Assembly: GCA_023384415.1 (NCBI GenBank)
Contig: JAHDWJ010000007.1
Span: 113,286 to 177,285 of the forward strand
DNA from: Anaerolineae bacterium
GTDB lineage: Bacteria > Chloroflexota > Anaerolineae > Promineifilales > Promineifilaceae
Length of the DNA: 64,000 nucleotides
Direction of reading: 5' to 3'
This document shows, piece by piece, positions 27,429 through 37,130 of this stretch. Under the pieces are notes generated by a model that was given only the letters and a program-made list of their open reading frames with translations, did not search any database and was not told the DNA's origin. Both the position numbers and the translations under genes were made by a program. Position 1 is the first letter of the stretch. The number at the start of each line of letters is the position of its first letter.

Positions 27429-30400
27429 ATGAAAAAAAGAACCCTCTTGACCCTGTTATCTGTCCTGCTCCTTTCAATTTTGAGCCAATTGCGGCCGCTT
27501 GCGGCCACAACCAAACCCTTCACCTATGCCGACCGGATTGCCTGCCGTCAGAGTATTGAGCAAATCTATTGGGAACGCCGTATCTGGCCCGCCGAAAACG
27601 ATGGCCCACACCCCAGCCTCGACGAACTGCTTCCCGTGACTGACATTGAGCAACAGGTGGATGATATGCTGCGCCAAAGCACAGCCCTGGCCCAATTTTG
27701 GGGTGAACCGATTACACCAGAGCGTCTACAGGCGGAAATAGAGCGCATGGCAGCCCATAGCCAGCAACCAGATACTCTGGCTGATTTGTGGCGGGCACTC
27801 GAAAATGATCCTTATTTGATTGCTGAATGTCTGGCGCGGCCGCAGTTGGTCAACCGCCTTCTTACCAACCGCTATGCCACCGATGAACAGCTGCACGGTG
27901 CGCTGCGTGCTCAGGCTGAGAAGGAATTGGCTCAACTCGACAGTCCGGAACAACTATCAGCCCTTACTGGTACATACCAGGAAGCGACCTGGGTCGTGGC
28001 CTCGGCAAACAGCCATCTTGCTCCTGGGGTGATAGCGTTGGATGCCGATCAGTGGGATGAGCGGCAGGAAGAGATAGTCCAATTGTTTGACGCGGCCGCG
28101 TTGCCCCTGCACCAGATTAGCCCCTTGCAAGAGGACAGCAGCCGTTTTTATGCCGTCACGGTCCTGGAAAACAGCACCACAACATTACGCCTGGGCGTCA
28201 TCTCTTGGGCTAAACAACCTCTGGAAAGCTGGTGGGCAGCCGTGCGTGAACAGTATGCGGTTGCGGCCGCAGATACCGCCTTCACCTATCAATTACCTGT
28301 GATCGAACGCGGCCGCGGCAACGAAACCTGGACGCCCACCCAGGCTTTACTCGATCCCCGTTATGAACATGGTGCGGCCTGGACGGGCAACGAAATGATT
28401 GTCTGGGGTGGGATGAGTGTCGTAGGGCGTTACTTCCATGATGGCGGCCGCTACAATCCCGCTACCGATACCTGGACAACCATGAGCACGGTTAATGCGC
28501 CTGTGGCGGGTATTACACCAGCCACCGTTTGGACAGGTACAGAGTTGTTGGTTTGGGGTACGGCCGCTGTAGGGAGTCGCTACAACCCCACTACCGACAG
28601 TTGGACGCCCATGACTGCCGTCAATGCACCTGGGCCCCGGGCTTATTTCGCCTATGCCTGGTCAGGTACAGAACTGATTATTTGGGGGGGGGTAAACCCT
28701 TCGCCACTTGGCACAGGTGGCCGTTATAACCCAACATCCGATACCTGGACAATCTTGCCCAGCAGCGGCGCACCCTCTGCCAGGGGGTATCTCAAAGGGG
28801 TATGGACTGGCAACGATTTTATCGTGTGGGGTGGGTACACTGGTTCACAAATGTACAACAACGGTGCTCGCTACAATCCAATCAGCAATACCTGGGCGCC
28901 CCTCAACCAATCTGGGGCACCGACTGCCCGTTATTTCCACACTGCTGTCTGGACCGGCACGGAGATGATTATCTGGGGTGGCAGCTTCAGTGACAACAGT
29001 GGAGGGCGTTACAACCCAGTCACTAATAGTTGGACACCCACCAATCAGGCAGCAGCGCCCACACTTAACTGGCTGCACACAGCCGTCTGGACGGGCTCCG
29101 AAATGATCGTCTTCGGGGGTTCTCTGGCAACCCCAGGGGGTCGCTACAATCCAACAACGGATACCTGGATGACGCTCAATACCATTAATGCTCCCGAAAA
29201 GCGAGAGGGTCATACGGCGGTTTGGACCGGCTCGGAAATGGTTGTCTGGGGCGGGTGGGGGAATGGTCATTTCATCAATAATGGCGGCCGCTACCATCCC
29301 CCAACAAATACCTGGCTCACCATCAACAACCTGAACGTTCCCCAGGCTCGTTACAATCATGCCAGCATCTGGACAGGTGCCGAATTGATTGTCTGGGGCG
29401 GTTGGAACAATCCCTACCCACAAGATGGCGGCCGCTATGATCCTATAACCGATTCCTGGCAGAGTACCAGCCTGGTCAACGTGCCCGCAGGGCGTGAGCG
29501 ACCAACGGAGGTCTGGACGGGCACAGAAATGATTGTGTGGGGTGGAACACCGGAAACTTTACCCGGTACGGGGGGACGGTACAACCCGGTCACAAACAGT
29601 TGGATCACCGTCACCACTGCCGGGGCCCCAGATGGCCGTTATGGTCATTCAGCTGTTTGGAGCGGAACACAAATGATTATTTGGGGCGGGTATACACCAG
29701 GGGGGCGTTACAACCCGGCCACCAACAGTTGGACAACCATCACCAGTGTCAACGAACCGAATACCCGTACAGAGCATGTCGCCGTCTGGACAGGTTCCGA
29801 AATGATCATTTGGGGGGGTGATATTGTTTCTATGCCTTACAACGATGGCGGCCGCTACAATCCCAGCAACGATACCTGGACAGCTACCAGCCTCATCAAT
29901 ACGCCTCAGCCTCGCCAACGTGGGGCCGATGCGGTCTGGACAGGCACGGAGATGATCGTTTGGGGTGGTTGTGTCGAGTATGGCTGTACCACGCTGCTTA
30001 ATGATGGCGGCCGCTACAACCCAGCAACCAATACCTGGACAGCGACAAGCATGAACGGGGTGCCTTCACCCCGCAGCACTAATTTGGCCTGGACAGGTGT
30101 AGAGATGGTGGCCTGGGGTGGTAGAGGTATCACGGGTGGCTTGTATAACCCCCAAACCAATAGTTGGCGGACGATGAATACGGTCAATGCTCCCTTTGAC
30201 CGAAATGATCACACCGCCATTTGGACGGGGCAAGAGTTTATTGTTTGGGGAGGTGGCCCTGTCGAAACAGTTACGGGTGGGCGTTACGGTATCCAGTACA
30301 ACAACAATTGGCCCAACGCGGTACCTGATGCTTACAGTACTGCCCAGGGCACACCGCTGGTGATCAGCTCACCTGGGGTTTTGGCCAATGACAATGATCC

Positions 30401-30632
30401 TGACAACGATCCATTGACAGCCGTCTTGGTGACAACCAGTATCCACGGGTCGTTACATTTACAGGCAGATGGTGGGTTTACGTATACCCCCCATGCCGGT
30501 TATCATGGGAATGATAGTTTTGTTTATCGAGCTTATGATGGTCAGGCTTATAGTAGTTTTACGTCTGTCCAGTTGACCGTCACACCTGTTACCAATAGGC
30601 AACTATTCCTTCCCTTGGTGAGACAACCCTGA
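27429..30632 (+). CDS. secreted Kelch-type beta-propeller protein with Ig-like C-terminus
   Basis: 1067 residues. A signal peptide (LLTLLSVLLLSILSQLRPLAA) precedes a helical N-terminal region to about residue 280. Fourteen Kelch-like repeats with the pattern WTGTEMIVWGG then GGRYNPxTNxW follow, enough for two seven-bladed propellers. Near the C-terminus is a cadherin/Ig-like module (GVLANDNDPDNDPLTAVLV, then GSLHLQADGGFTYTP, GYHGNDSFVYRAYDG). The protein ends RQLFLPLVRQP, matching the LPxV ending of the next protein. It is probably exported and surface-attached. The helical N-terminal part may be a separate functional domain that I do not recognise. Confidence 0.82.
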   Translation: MKKRTLLTLLSVLLLSILSQLRPLAATTKPFTYADRIACRQSIEQIYWERRIWPAENDGPHPSLDELLPVTDIEQQVDDMLRQSTALAQFWGEPITPERLQAEIERMAAHSQQPDTLADLWRALENDPYLIAECLARPQLVNRLLTNRYATDEQLHGALRAQAEKELAQLDSPEQLSALTGTYQEATWVVASANSHLAPGVIALDADQWDERQEEIVQLFDAAALPLHQISPLQEDSSRFYAVTVLENSTTTLRLGVISWAKQPLESWWAAVREQYAVAAADTAFTYQLPVIERGRGNETWTPTQALLDPRYEHGAAWTGNEMIVWGGMSVVGRYFHDGGRYNPATDTWTTMSTVNAPVAGITPATVWTGTELLVWGTAAVGSRYNPTTDSWTPMTAVNAPGPRAYFAYAWSGTELIIWGGVNPSPLGTGGRYNPTSDTWTILPSSGAPSARGYLKGVWTGNDFIVWGGYTGSQMYNNGARYNPISNTWAPLNQSGAPTARYFHTAVWTGTEMIIWGGSFSDNSGGRYNPVTNSWTPTNQAAAPTLNWLHTAVWTGSEMIVFGGSLATPGGRYNPTTDTWMTLNTINAPEKREGHTAVWTGSEMVVWGGWGNGHFINNGGRYHPPTNTWLTINNLNVPQARYNHASIWTGAELIVWGGWNNPYPQDGGRYDPITDSWQSTSLVNVPAGRERPTEVWTGTEMIVWGGTPETLPGTGGRYNPVTNSWITVTTAGAPDGRYGHSAVWSGTQMIIWGGYTPGGRYNPATNSWTTITSVNEPNTRTEHVAVWTGSEMIIWGGDIVSMPYNDGGRYNPSNDTWTATSLINTPQPRQRGADAVWTGTEMIVWGGCVEYGCTTLLNDGGRYNPATNTWTATSMNGVPSPRSTNLAWTGVEMVAWGGRGITGGLYNPQTNSWRTMNTVNAPFDRNDHTAIWTGQEFIVWGGGPVETVTGGRYGIQYNNNWPNAVPDAYSTAQGTPLVISSPGVLANDNDPDNDPLTAVLVTTSIHGSLHLQADGGFTYTPHAGYHGNDSFVYRAYDGQAYSSFTSVQLTVTPVTNRQLFLPLVRQP

Positions 30633-30653
30633 TCAACACCAGCAATTCCAATT

Positions 30654-30737
30654 ATGGGTAACCACTAACCTTTCCGAAGGTTTTCCCACCGGGAATCATT
30701 GGCAGCGAAACCTTCGGAAGGCTGAATAGTTACCCAT
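30654..30737. repeat. hairpin element, family F (CCTTCGGAAGG arms)
   Basis: ATGGGTAAC (30654-30662) and GTTACCCAT (30729-30737) are perfect outer inverted arms. Inside, CTTTCCGAAGGTTTT faces AAACCTTCGGAAGG. The inner core matches 42805-42898 and 38180-38234. It sits between the two large surface-protein genes. Confidence 0.7.
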
Positions 30738-30853
30738 AGTCCCATTATTTTTCCCTTTACCCTTCTGAACGTTATAATCGGGCAGGTTTTGAGTTCCAAC
30801 CACTGGAAGGCTCTACACGGCGATATTATTGTCTTAGCTCACTGGAGGGCATT

Positions 30854-33800
30854 ATGTCTACTGTTCGCGGCCGCGTTCTGACCGGTCAACTGATCTTGTT
30901 ACTCTTTTTTGTTGGGGCGATCCTTCTCATCCGTCAATCAGTGGATATCAGCCAGGACCCACTGGTCATCGGCGAAGCTGGCCCTGAAGAAGCCCTTTTG
31001 TTGGTCCCAGAAGGGCGAGAACCATACCAGGCAGGCAATCCATATGATGAAACAGTAGCCCTGCTCAACCTGGGGGATTATTGGGCAACCCGATATACTT
31101 ACCCCACTTTCCATTTTGATCCCAGTTGGGTACGGGAAGCGGCCGCGCAAGATAAGTTTATTCCCAAAGGGATGCCCGCCGGGGAGTACAGCCATAACCT
31201 GGAAACCCCACTCACCCTGGACCCCAACAGCTTCACCTTTGTTGGCCCGTACCCCTTACTGCAAAGCGGTCGCCACGTGGCCGGCCGCATCAACGTCATC
31301 GCCGTAGACCCCACCAATACCGCCGTCGTCTACATCGGCTCTGACGGCGGAGGCGTGTGGAAAACCACCAACTGTTGCACTGCCAACACCACCTGGTTCA
31401 CCGTCACCGATGCCTTACACATCAACAGCATTGCCATCGGCGACCTCATCATTGACCCCAACAACAGCAACATTATCTACGCCGGCACCGGCGACCTGCG
31501 CTACGGCTCCTACTCCTTCGGTAGTGCCGGGCTGCTCAAAAGCACCGACGCCGGGTCCACCTGGGCCGTCCTCGGCGAAGATGTGTTCGGCCCCGTCTAT
31601 CCCACCACCGGCTTTCCCCAATACCAGGCCATCGGCAAAGTCCAGGTAGATCCCAACAACAGCAACACCGTCATCGTCGGCACCAAAACCGGCCTCTATT
31701 TCTCCTACGATGCCGGCAGCAACTGGACTGGCCCCTGCCTGACCAACAGCCACACCAACCAGCGGCAAGACATCACTGGCCTGCTGGTACGGGACGATGG
31801 AGCCACAACTACCCTTTACGCGGCCGTTGGTACCCGGGGCTTTCCCACAACCGTGCAACCTGATCTAGGACTGACCGGGGCCAATGCCGTTTACAGCAGT
31901 ACCATTCCTGTCTCTGGCTGCCCCGCATCCTGGAGCTTATTAAACAATGGCTGGCCGGCCGGTACCGGCGATGGCGATCCGACAAACGATTCCGTGGGAC
32001 GCATTGACCTGGCTATAGCCCCCAGCAATCCCCAGGTAATTTACGCCCAGGTTGCCAGCAATCTCAACGGGAGTGCCACCCTGGGTGTCTGGCGCACGAC
32101 CAATGGTGGGACCAGTTGGACACAACAAGCCACCCCAGCTACCTTTACTGCGGCTAGCTGCACCTCTGGTATCGGTCAAACCTGGTACAACGCCGGACTC
32201 ACTGTAGACCCCAATAACAGCAATGTTGTCTTCCTCAGCATGATTGATCTATACAAATCCAGCAATGGGGGGACATCCTTTACCAATACCACCACCGGTT
32301 ATTGCGGCGGCTTTGTCCATGTAGACCAACACGCCCGCGCCTTTCTTGGTAACTCCTCATCCCAACTGCTCATTGGCAACGATGGGGGGATGTGGTATAG
32401 CAGCAACGCCACCGCTACCAACCCCACCTTCATCACCCTCAATAGCACTTTACCCACCATTGAGTTCTATGGCGGTGACATCACCGCGAACTTTGCCCAC
32501 TCTTCTACTCCTGGCATCGTCGCTGGGGCGCAAGATAACGGCTCATCTGTAGCCACCTGGAGCGGCAACCCTGGCCCCATCCAATGGCAGCAGCGGCTGG
32601 GGGGAGATGGTGTCTTTGCCCGCATCGAACCGCGGCAAGCGTTGCGCTGGTATATGGAAACCCAGAACGGGGGGATGTATGTCACCTCCAGCGGCCCATA
32701 CAGCAGCCCCTCCGCCGTCAACGGGGGGTGGTCTGCGGACCGCCGGGGGTTCCTCTTCCCCTATGAAATTTATAAAGAATGCACCACTACCACCTGCCTT
32801 CACCTCATCGCCGGGAGTTATCGGGTCTGGGAAACCGTGACCGGAGGGTACACCAGCGGCAGTTGGTATGTCAACAGCCCCGACCTGACCAAAGGCACCT
32901 TGAATGACCGTTCCATCATCAACCAATTAGCTTTCGCTTACACTGATGAGAGCATCGCCATTGTTGGGACCAATGATGGCAATGTCCAGATTGGCTTCGG
33001 GCTGGGAACCGGGGTACCCAATTCAGCTACCTGGGTCAATGTAACTGGGGGCAATACGGTGCTGCCCAACCGCCCCATTCTGGATGTCGCCAGCAGCCCG
33101 GCTAACCCATTGGTTGCCTTTGCCGCCGTTGGTGGGTTTGATCAAAACACCCCGGCTACCCCAGGCCATGTGTTCCAGGTCAGTTGTACCGCCAACTGCG
33201 CCTCGTTTACCTGGGAAAATAAAAGTGGCAACCTGCCCAACATCCCCGTAGATTCTATCATCGCCAACCCCAACTTTCCCCAACAGGTGTTTGCCGGTAC
33301 CGATTGGGGGCTGTATTACACCAACGACATTAACGTGGCCTCACCGGTTTGGTACCGTTTTGAGAATGGGCTGCCCCACGTAATGATTTGGGATATGTCT
33401 ATTGACCGGGGGGCAACCACTCTGGCTGTCTTCACTCGTTCACGAGGGGCGTATGTATGGCCACTGCCCAATGGCCCGGTAGCTCCTATCTACGCCGTTT
33501 TAGCCCCCAATGACAGTGACTTGGATGGTGGGCCAAACAGCAGTGTGGTGCATGATTTCGTCTTTTATAACCTGCTTCAGCCGGACAATTACACTGTAGC
33601 TATCTCTGGTCATAGTTGGCCAACAACTTTATTAACGTCACCGACCCTTAATATGACGGCCAACTCTACCAGTACTGTCTCCATACAGGTGAACATACCC
33701 AACGTGATCAACCTGAGTGACAGCTTTACTCTCACTATCACCTCTGTAAGCAGCCCGACATTGGTCTATACAGCAACCGGGAGTACCAACGCCGTGCCCC

Positions 33801-34150
33801 ATCCGGCGATTGTGACTTCGGGCAACATGAATGGCACTGCTTATGTGGGGGAAACGATCACCTACACGATTGCCATCACCAACACGGGGGATTATAGTGA
33901 TACCTTCTCCATAGCTATTGCCAATAACAACTGGTCAACAACGCCCAGCAGTGCCAATGTGACGTTGGGGGTGGGGCAGAGTAGTACGGTGAATGTATAT
34001 GTGGTTGTTGGCAGCGGCAGCGCAGATACGGCTCAGGTGACTTTTAGCTCCAGCCTAAACAGTTCGGTAACGGCTGTGGTCCTCTTGAACAGTACCAGCC
34101 TGGGGAGTCCAGGGCATACTTTGTATTTGCCTGTTGTGCTTAGAAATTAG
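30854..34150 (+). CDS. secreted sortilin/BNR-type beta-propeller protein
   Basis: 1098 residues starting at an ATG preceded by CTGGAGGG. A signal-anchor helix (LILLLFFVGAILLIRQ) is followed by a pro-like segment, then two large blocks of BNR/VPS10-like repeats (VDPTNTAVVYIGSDGGGVWK, DPNNSNIIYAGTGD, LLKSTDAGSTW, DPNNSNVVFLSMIDLYKSSN). The C-terminal part has CARDB/DUF11-like beta domains (GETITYTIAITNTGDYSDTF). It ends HTLYLPVVLRN. Such proteins resemble photosystem-stability-factor or sialidase-like propellers, but Asp-box catalytic residues were not assigned. Likely extracellular adhesion, binding or degradation; activity unknown. Confidence 0.8.
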   Translation: MSTVRGRVLTGQLILLLFFVGAILLIRQSVDISQDPLVIGEAGPEEALLLVPEGREPYQAGNPYDETVALLNLGDYWATRYTYPTFHFDPSWVREAAAQDKFIPKGMPAGEYSHNLETPLTLDPNSFTFVGPYPLLQSGRHVAGRINVIAVDPTNTAVVYIGSDGGGVWKTTNCCTANTTWFTVTDALHINSIAIGDLIIDPNNSNIIYAGTGDLRYGSYSFGSAGLLKSTDAGSTWAVLGEDVFGPVYPTTGFPQYQAIGKVQVDPNNSNTVIVGTKTGLYFSYDAGSNWTGPCLTNSHTNQRQDITGLLVRDDGATTTLYAAVGTRGFPTTVQPDLGLTGANAVYSSTIPVSGCPASWSLLNNGWPAGTGDGDPTNDSVGRIDLAIAPSNPQVIYAQVASNLNGSATLGVWRTTNGGTSWTQQATPATFTAASCTSGIGQTWYNAGLTVDPNNSNVVFLSMIDLYKSSNGGTSFTNTTTGYCGGFVHVDQHARAFLGNSSSQLLIGNDGGMWYSSNATATNPTFITLNSTLPTIEFYGGDITANFAHSSTPGIVAGAQDNGSSVATWSGNPGPIQWQQRLGGDGVFARIEPRQALRWYMETQNGGMYVTSSGPYSSPSAVNGGWSADRRGFLFPYEIYKECTTTTCLHLIAGSYRVWETVTGGYTSGSWYVNSPDLTKGTLNDRSIINQLAFAYTDESIAIVGTNDGNVQIGFGLGTGVPNSATWVNVTGGNTVLPNRPILDVASSPANPLVAFAAVGGFDQNTPATPGHVFQVSCTANCASFTWENKSGNLPNIPVDSIIANPNFPQQVFAGTDWGLYYTNDINVASPVWYRFENGLPHVMIWDMSIDRGATTLAVFTRSRGAYVWPLPNGPVAPIYAVLAPNDSDLDGGPNSSVVHDFVFYNLLQPDNYTVAISGHSWPTTLLTSPTLNMTANSTSTVSIQVNIPNVINLSDSFTLTITSVSSPTLVYTATGSTNAVPHPAIVTSGNMNGTAYVGETITYTIAITNTGDYSDTFSIAIANNNWSTTPSSANVTLGVGQSSTVNVYVVVGSGSADTAQVTFSSSLNSSVTAVVLLNSTSLGSPGHTLYLPVVLRN

Positions 34151-34392
34151 TACTTTACAACTCAACTTCTTGTACAGAAAACAAGAACTGATCCACAGAT
34201 GGCGCAGATTTTCACCGCTGGCTTAAAAATCTGTGTCCATCTGTGAGTCTTCTGAAAAAAGGTCGCGCAGAGACGCGAAAGCGCAGAGTTACCAAAGAAA
34301 AATTCGTGTTAATTTGTGAACTTCGTGGCTTCTTTCAGTGGATTCATCTGTGACATCTGTGGATAAATCTTTTCTGGCTTGTCCAGGTTAGG
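34150..34392. repeat. dispersed repeat family D, near-complete copy
   Basis: Runs from GTACTTTACAACTCAACTTC through ACAGAAAACAAGAACTGATC, CGCAGAGACGCGAAAGCGCA, TTACCAAAGAAAAATTCGTG and CATCTGTGGATAAATC to TTCTGGCTTGTCCAGG. Its reverse complement recurs at 42641-42979 and 47550-47771, with fragments elsewhere. It begins at the stop codon of the BNR protein gene. Confidence 0.85.
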
Positions 34393-34464
34393 GTCTATTG
34401 ATATTGGGGCGGCCGCATCAGGTGCGATCCACTTTTAGGAGTGGGTCGCACCTCTGGCTGGTAG

Positions 34465-34553
34465 AAGCTGGCCTTGTGCCTACCCTGTACTGGGGCAATC
34501 ACAAGGGTTCCCTTACCTTTGGTGTCAACTCTGTGCGGTTCTAAAGAGCCAGA
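34465..34553. repeat. diverged copy of the GGCCTTGTG repeat
   Basis: AGCTGGCCTTGTGCCTACCC, TTACCTTTGGTGTCAAC and CTAAAGAGCC line up with 18603-18695 in the same order. One hairpin arm is degraded. The remainder of the 34151-34649 gap holds repeat D, a GTGCGATCCACTTTTAGGAG...GTCGCACC inverted repeat and no gene. Confidence 0.6.
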
Positions 34554-34649
34554 ATTTTTTGCTACGCAGGCAATAATGACATTTATCACTTGTGGTGGAT
34601 GGTTATGTAGTCGTAGGATAACCATAAAACCATATAGGATGGTGTTGTT

Positions 34650-37058
34650 ATGCTTACCCCATTACCCCCCTCATCTCTTTATCGGGCCTGTGACCCAACC
34701 CAGTTTGCCTTTAACCATACAGCGGAACTGGACGAATTAACCGATATTATCGGCCAGGAGCGTGCCCTGGCCTCGGTTCGTTTTGGCGTGGGCATTCCCC
34801 AGGAAGGGTTTAACCTGTTTGCCCTGGGGCCAAATGGCACGGGGAAATTTACGGCTATCTCCCAATTCATTAAACAGAAAGCGGCCGCGGCCGCTGTCCC
34901 ATCTGATTATTGTTACGTATTTGATTTTGAGCAGCCCCATCGCCCCAAAGCATTGCAGCTTCATCCCGGTCAAGGCACTCAGTTGGCCGAACTGATGCAA
35001 AAATTGATCAATGATCTGTTCACCGTGCTGCCCACCGCCTTTGAGAGTGAAGATTATAACCGGCGCAAAATCGCCATTGAAGAGGAGTACCGGGACCGGC
35101 AGGAGCAGGCAATTGAAGCCATTCGCCGCCACTCCAGAGAACAAGGAATCGCCCTCATCGCTACCCCCAATGGGCTGGCCTTTGCCCCCTTACAAAACAA
35201 TGAGGTAATCAGCCCGGAGCAATTTATGCGCCTGCCAGAAGAGGAGCAGCGGCGGATAGAGGCAGAAGTGGGACGGCAGCAAGAGGCATTACAGAAAGTG
35301 GTTCATCAGATGCCCCAGTGGAAGCGGGAGACACAGGGGAAGCTAGATTTGTTGAACCAGGAAGTGGCCGAGTTTGCCGTGAAGCCGCTGTTTGAGGAGA
35401 TACGACAGCGGTTTGCTGATATGGCAGCCCTGCTGAGTTATCTGGATGCGTTGCAGAAGGATGTGACGGAAAAGGCGTGGGCGTTTCTGGATGGGGGCGG
35501 CTCTCCGCTGGGGGGAAGTGGGGGGGACCACGCGGCCGCACGCCAGGCCCTCCTCACCCGTTACAAAGTCAACGTCCTGGTAGACCACAGCCAAACCCAG
35601 GGGGCCCCCATCGTTTACGAAGATAACCCCAGCTACCAAAACCTGGTCGGGCGGGTCGAATACGAATCCCACCAGGGGTCGCTCATCACCGACTTTACCC
35701 TGGTCCGCTCTGGAGCCTTACATCGGGCCAATGGGGGGTATCTTTTGCTCGACGCCCGCAAACTGTTGACCCAGCCGTATGCCTGGGAAGGGCTAAAGCG
35801 GGCTTTACGGGCGCGAGAAATCAATCTGGAATCATTGGGGCAGGCATTGGGGTTGATCAGCACCGTCTCCCTGGAGCCAGAGCCAATTCCCCTGGATGTT
35901 AAGGTGGCCCTGATGGGTGAGCCACTGCTTTATTATCTGCTCTGCCAATATGATCCGGATTTTATGGAACTATTTAAGGTCACGGTAGATTTTGATCTGG
36001 CCATGCCTCGCACCGGAGAAAATGATCAGTTGTACGCCCAACTGATTGGCACTTTGGCCCACAAAAATGGGCTGCGGCCATTTGATCGTTCGGCGGTGGC
36101 GCGGGTCATTGAGCAAAGTGCCCGCCTGGCCGATGATGCGGAGCGCCTCTCGCTGCACATGCAGAGCATCGCCGACCTGCTGCGGGAGGCGGATTATTGG
36201 GCCGGAGAAGCGGGCAAGGAGATGGTAGACGCGGCCGCGATCCAACAGGCGATTGAGGCCCAACAATATCGGGGTGGCCGGCTGCGTGAACGAATTCAGG
36301 AAGCGATTTTGCGGGAAACCCTGTTGATTGATACCCAGGGAGGGCGGATAGGGCAAATCAACGGCCTTTCCGTCTTCCTGTTGGGAGGACAATCGTTCGG
36401 CAAACCCAGCCGGATCACGGCCCAGGTGCGGCTGGGCAAAGGGGATGTGGTTGATATTGAGCGGCAGGTAGAACTGGGCGGCCCCCTGCACAGCAAAGGG
36501 GTTCTCATCTTATCCAGCTTCTTGAGCAGCCGCTACGCCCAGGAGCGTCCGCTGGCCCTCTCCGCTAGCCTGGTATTTGAGCAATCGTATGGGGGGATAG
36601 ATGGGGACAGCGCGTCTTCAGCGGAGCTATACGCCCTACTCTCCTCATTGGCGGAACTGCCGCTCAAACAAGCGTTGGCTGTCACCGGCTCTGTCAATCA
36701 GCATGGGGAAGTCCAGGCCATTGGCGGGGTCAATGAGAAGATCGAAGGGTTTTTTGATATTTGCCAGGCGCGAGGGTTGACAGGGGACCAAGGAGTGTTA
36801 ATCCCGGCGGCCAATGTGAAAAATTTAATGCTGCGTCAGGATGTGGTTGCGGCCGCGGCCCAGGGGCAGTTCCACATTTATCCCATCACCCACATTGACG
36901 AAGGAATATCCCTGCTAACCGGTGTACCCATCGGTGAGCCGGATGAACAAGGACAGTACCCACCTGGCTCCATCAACCAACGCATCATCATCCGCTTAGA
37001 CCGGGTAGCCGAGAAGGTGAAGGCGTTTAATCAGGGAAAAGATAGGACTGAGGGGTGA
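34650..37058 (+). CDS. Lon-like ATP-dependent protease (AAA_32/Lon C type)
   Basis: 802 residues. The N-terminal region starts YRACDPTQFAFNHTAEL, as in the Lon-related family with an AAA_32 module. The P-loop is GPNGTGKFT at 60-68, with Phe at the position after the Lys that is normally Thr or Ser. A long coiled-coil insert (about 130-290) follows. The proteolytic domain has GGIDGDSASSAEL with the catalytic Ser and GGVNEKIEGFF with the catalytic Lys. The dyad is intact, so peptidase activity is expected; ATP use may be altered. It stands alone. It is not the housekeeping Lon (no N-terminal LAN domain). Confidence 0.88.
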   Translation: MLTPLPPSSLYRACDPTQFAFNHTAELDELTDIIGQERALASVRFGVGIPQEGFNLFALGPNGTGKFTAISQFIKQKAAAAAVPSDYCYVFDFEQPHRPKALQLHPGQGTQLAELMQKLINDLFTVLPTAFESEDYNRRKIAIEEEYRDRQEQAIEAIRRHSREQGIALIATPNGLAFAPLQNNEVISPEQFMRLPEEEQRRIEAEVGRQQEALQKVVHQMPQWKRETQGKLDLLNQEVAEFAVKPLFEEIRQRFADMAALLSYLDALQKDVTEKAWAFLDGGGSPLGGSGGDHAAARQALLTRYKVNVLVDHSQTQGAPIVYEDNPSYQNLVGRVEYESHQGSLITDFTLVRSGALHRANGGYLLLDARKLLTQPYAWEGLKRALRAREINLESLGQALGLISTVSLEPEPIPLDVKVALMGEPLLYYLLCQYDPDFMELFKVTVDFDLAMPRTGENDQLYAQLIGTLAHKNGLRPFDRSAVARVIEQSARLADDAERLSLHMQSIADLLREADYWAGEAGKEMVDAAAIQQAIEAQQYRGGRLRERIQEAILRETLLIDTQGGRIGQINGLSVFLLGGQSFGKPSRITAQVRLGKGDVVDIERQVELGGPLHSKGVLILSSFLSSRYAQERPLALSASLVFEQSYGGIDGDSASSAELYALLSSLAELPLKQALAVTGSVNQHGEVQAIGGVNEKIEGFFDICQARGLTGDQGVLIPAANVKNLMLRQDVVAAAAQGQFHIYPITHIDEGISLLTGVPIGEPDEQGQYPPGSINQRIIIRLDRVAEKVKAFNQGKDRTEG

Positions 37059-37113
37059 GGACTGAGGACTGAGTAACTCGAAACTTGAAACTCAAAACTC
37101 GAAACTCAAAAAC
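37042..37113. repeat. simple intergenic repeats (GGACTGAG and GAAACTCAAAACTC types)
   Basis: GGACTGAGGGGTGAGGACTG is followed directly by CTCGAAACTTGAAACTCAAA and more of the same, filling the whole gap between the Lon-like gene and the Usp gene. The first bases overlap the last codons of the Lon-like gene (KDRTEG). Confidence 0.75.
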
Positions 37114-37130
37114 TACCCAGGCGGTGCAGC

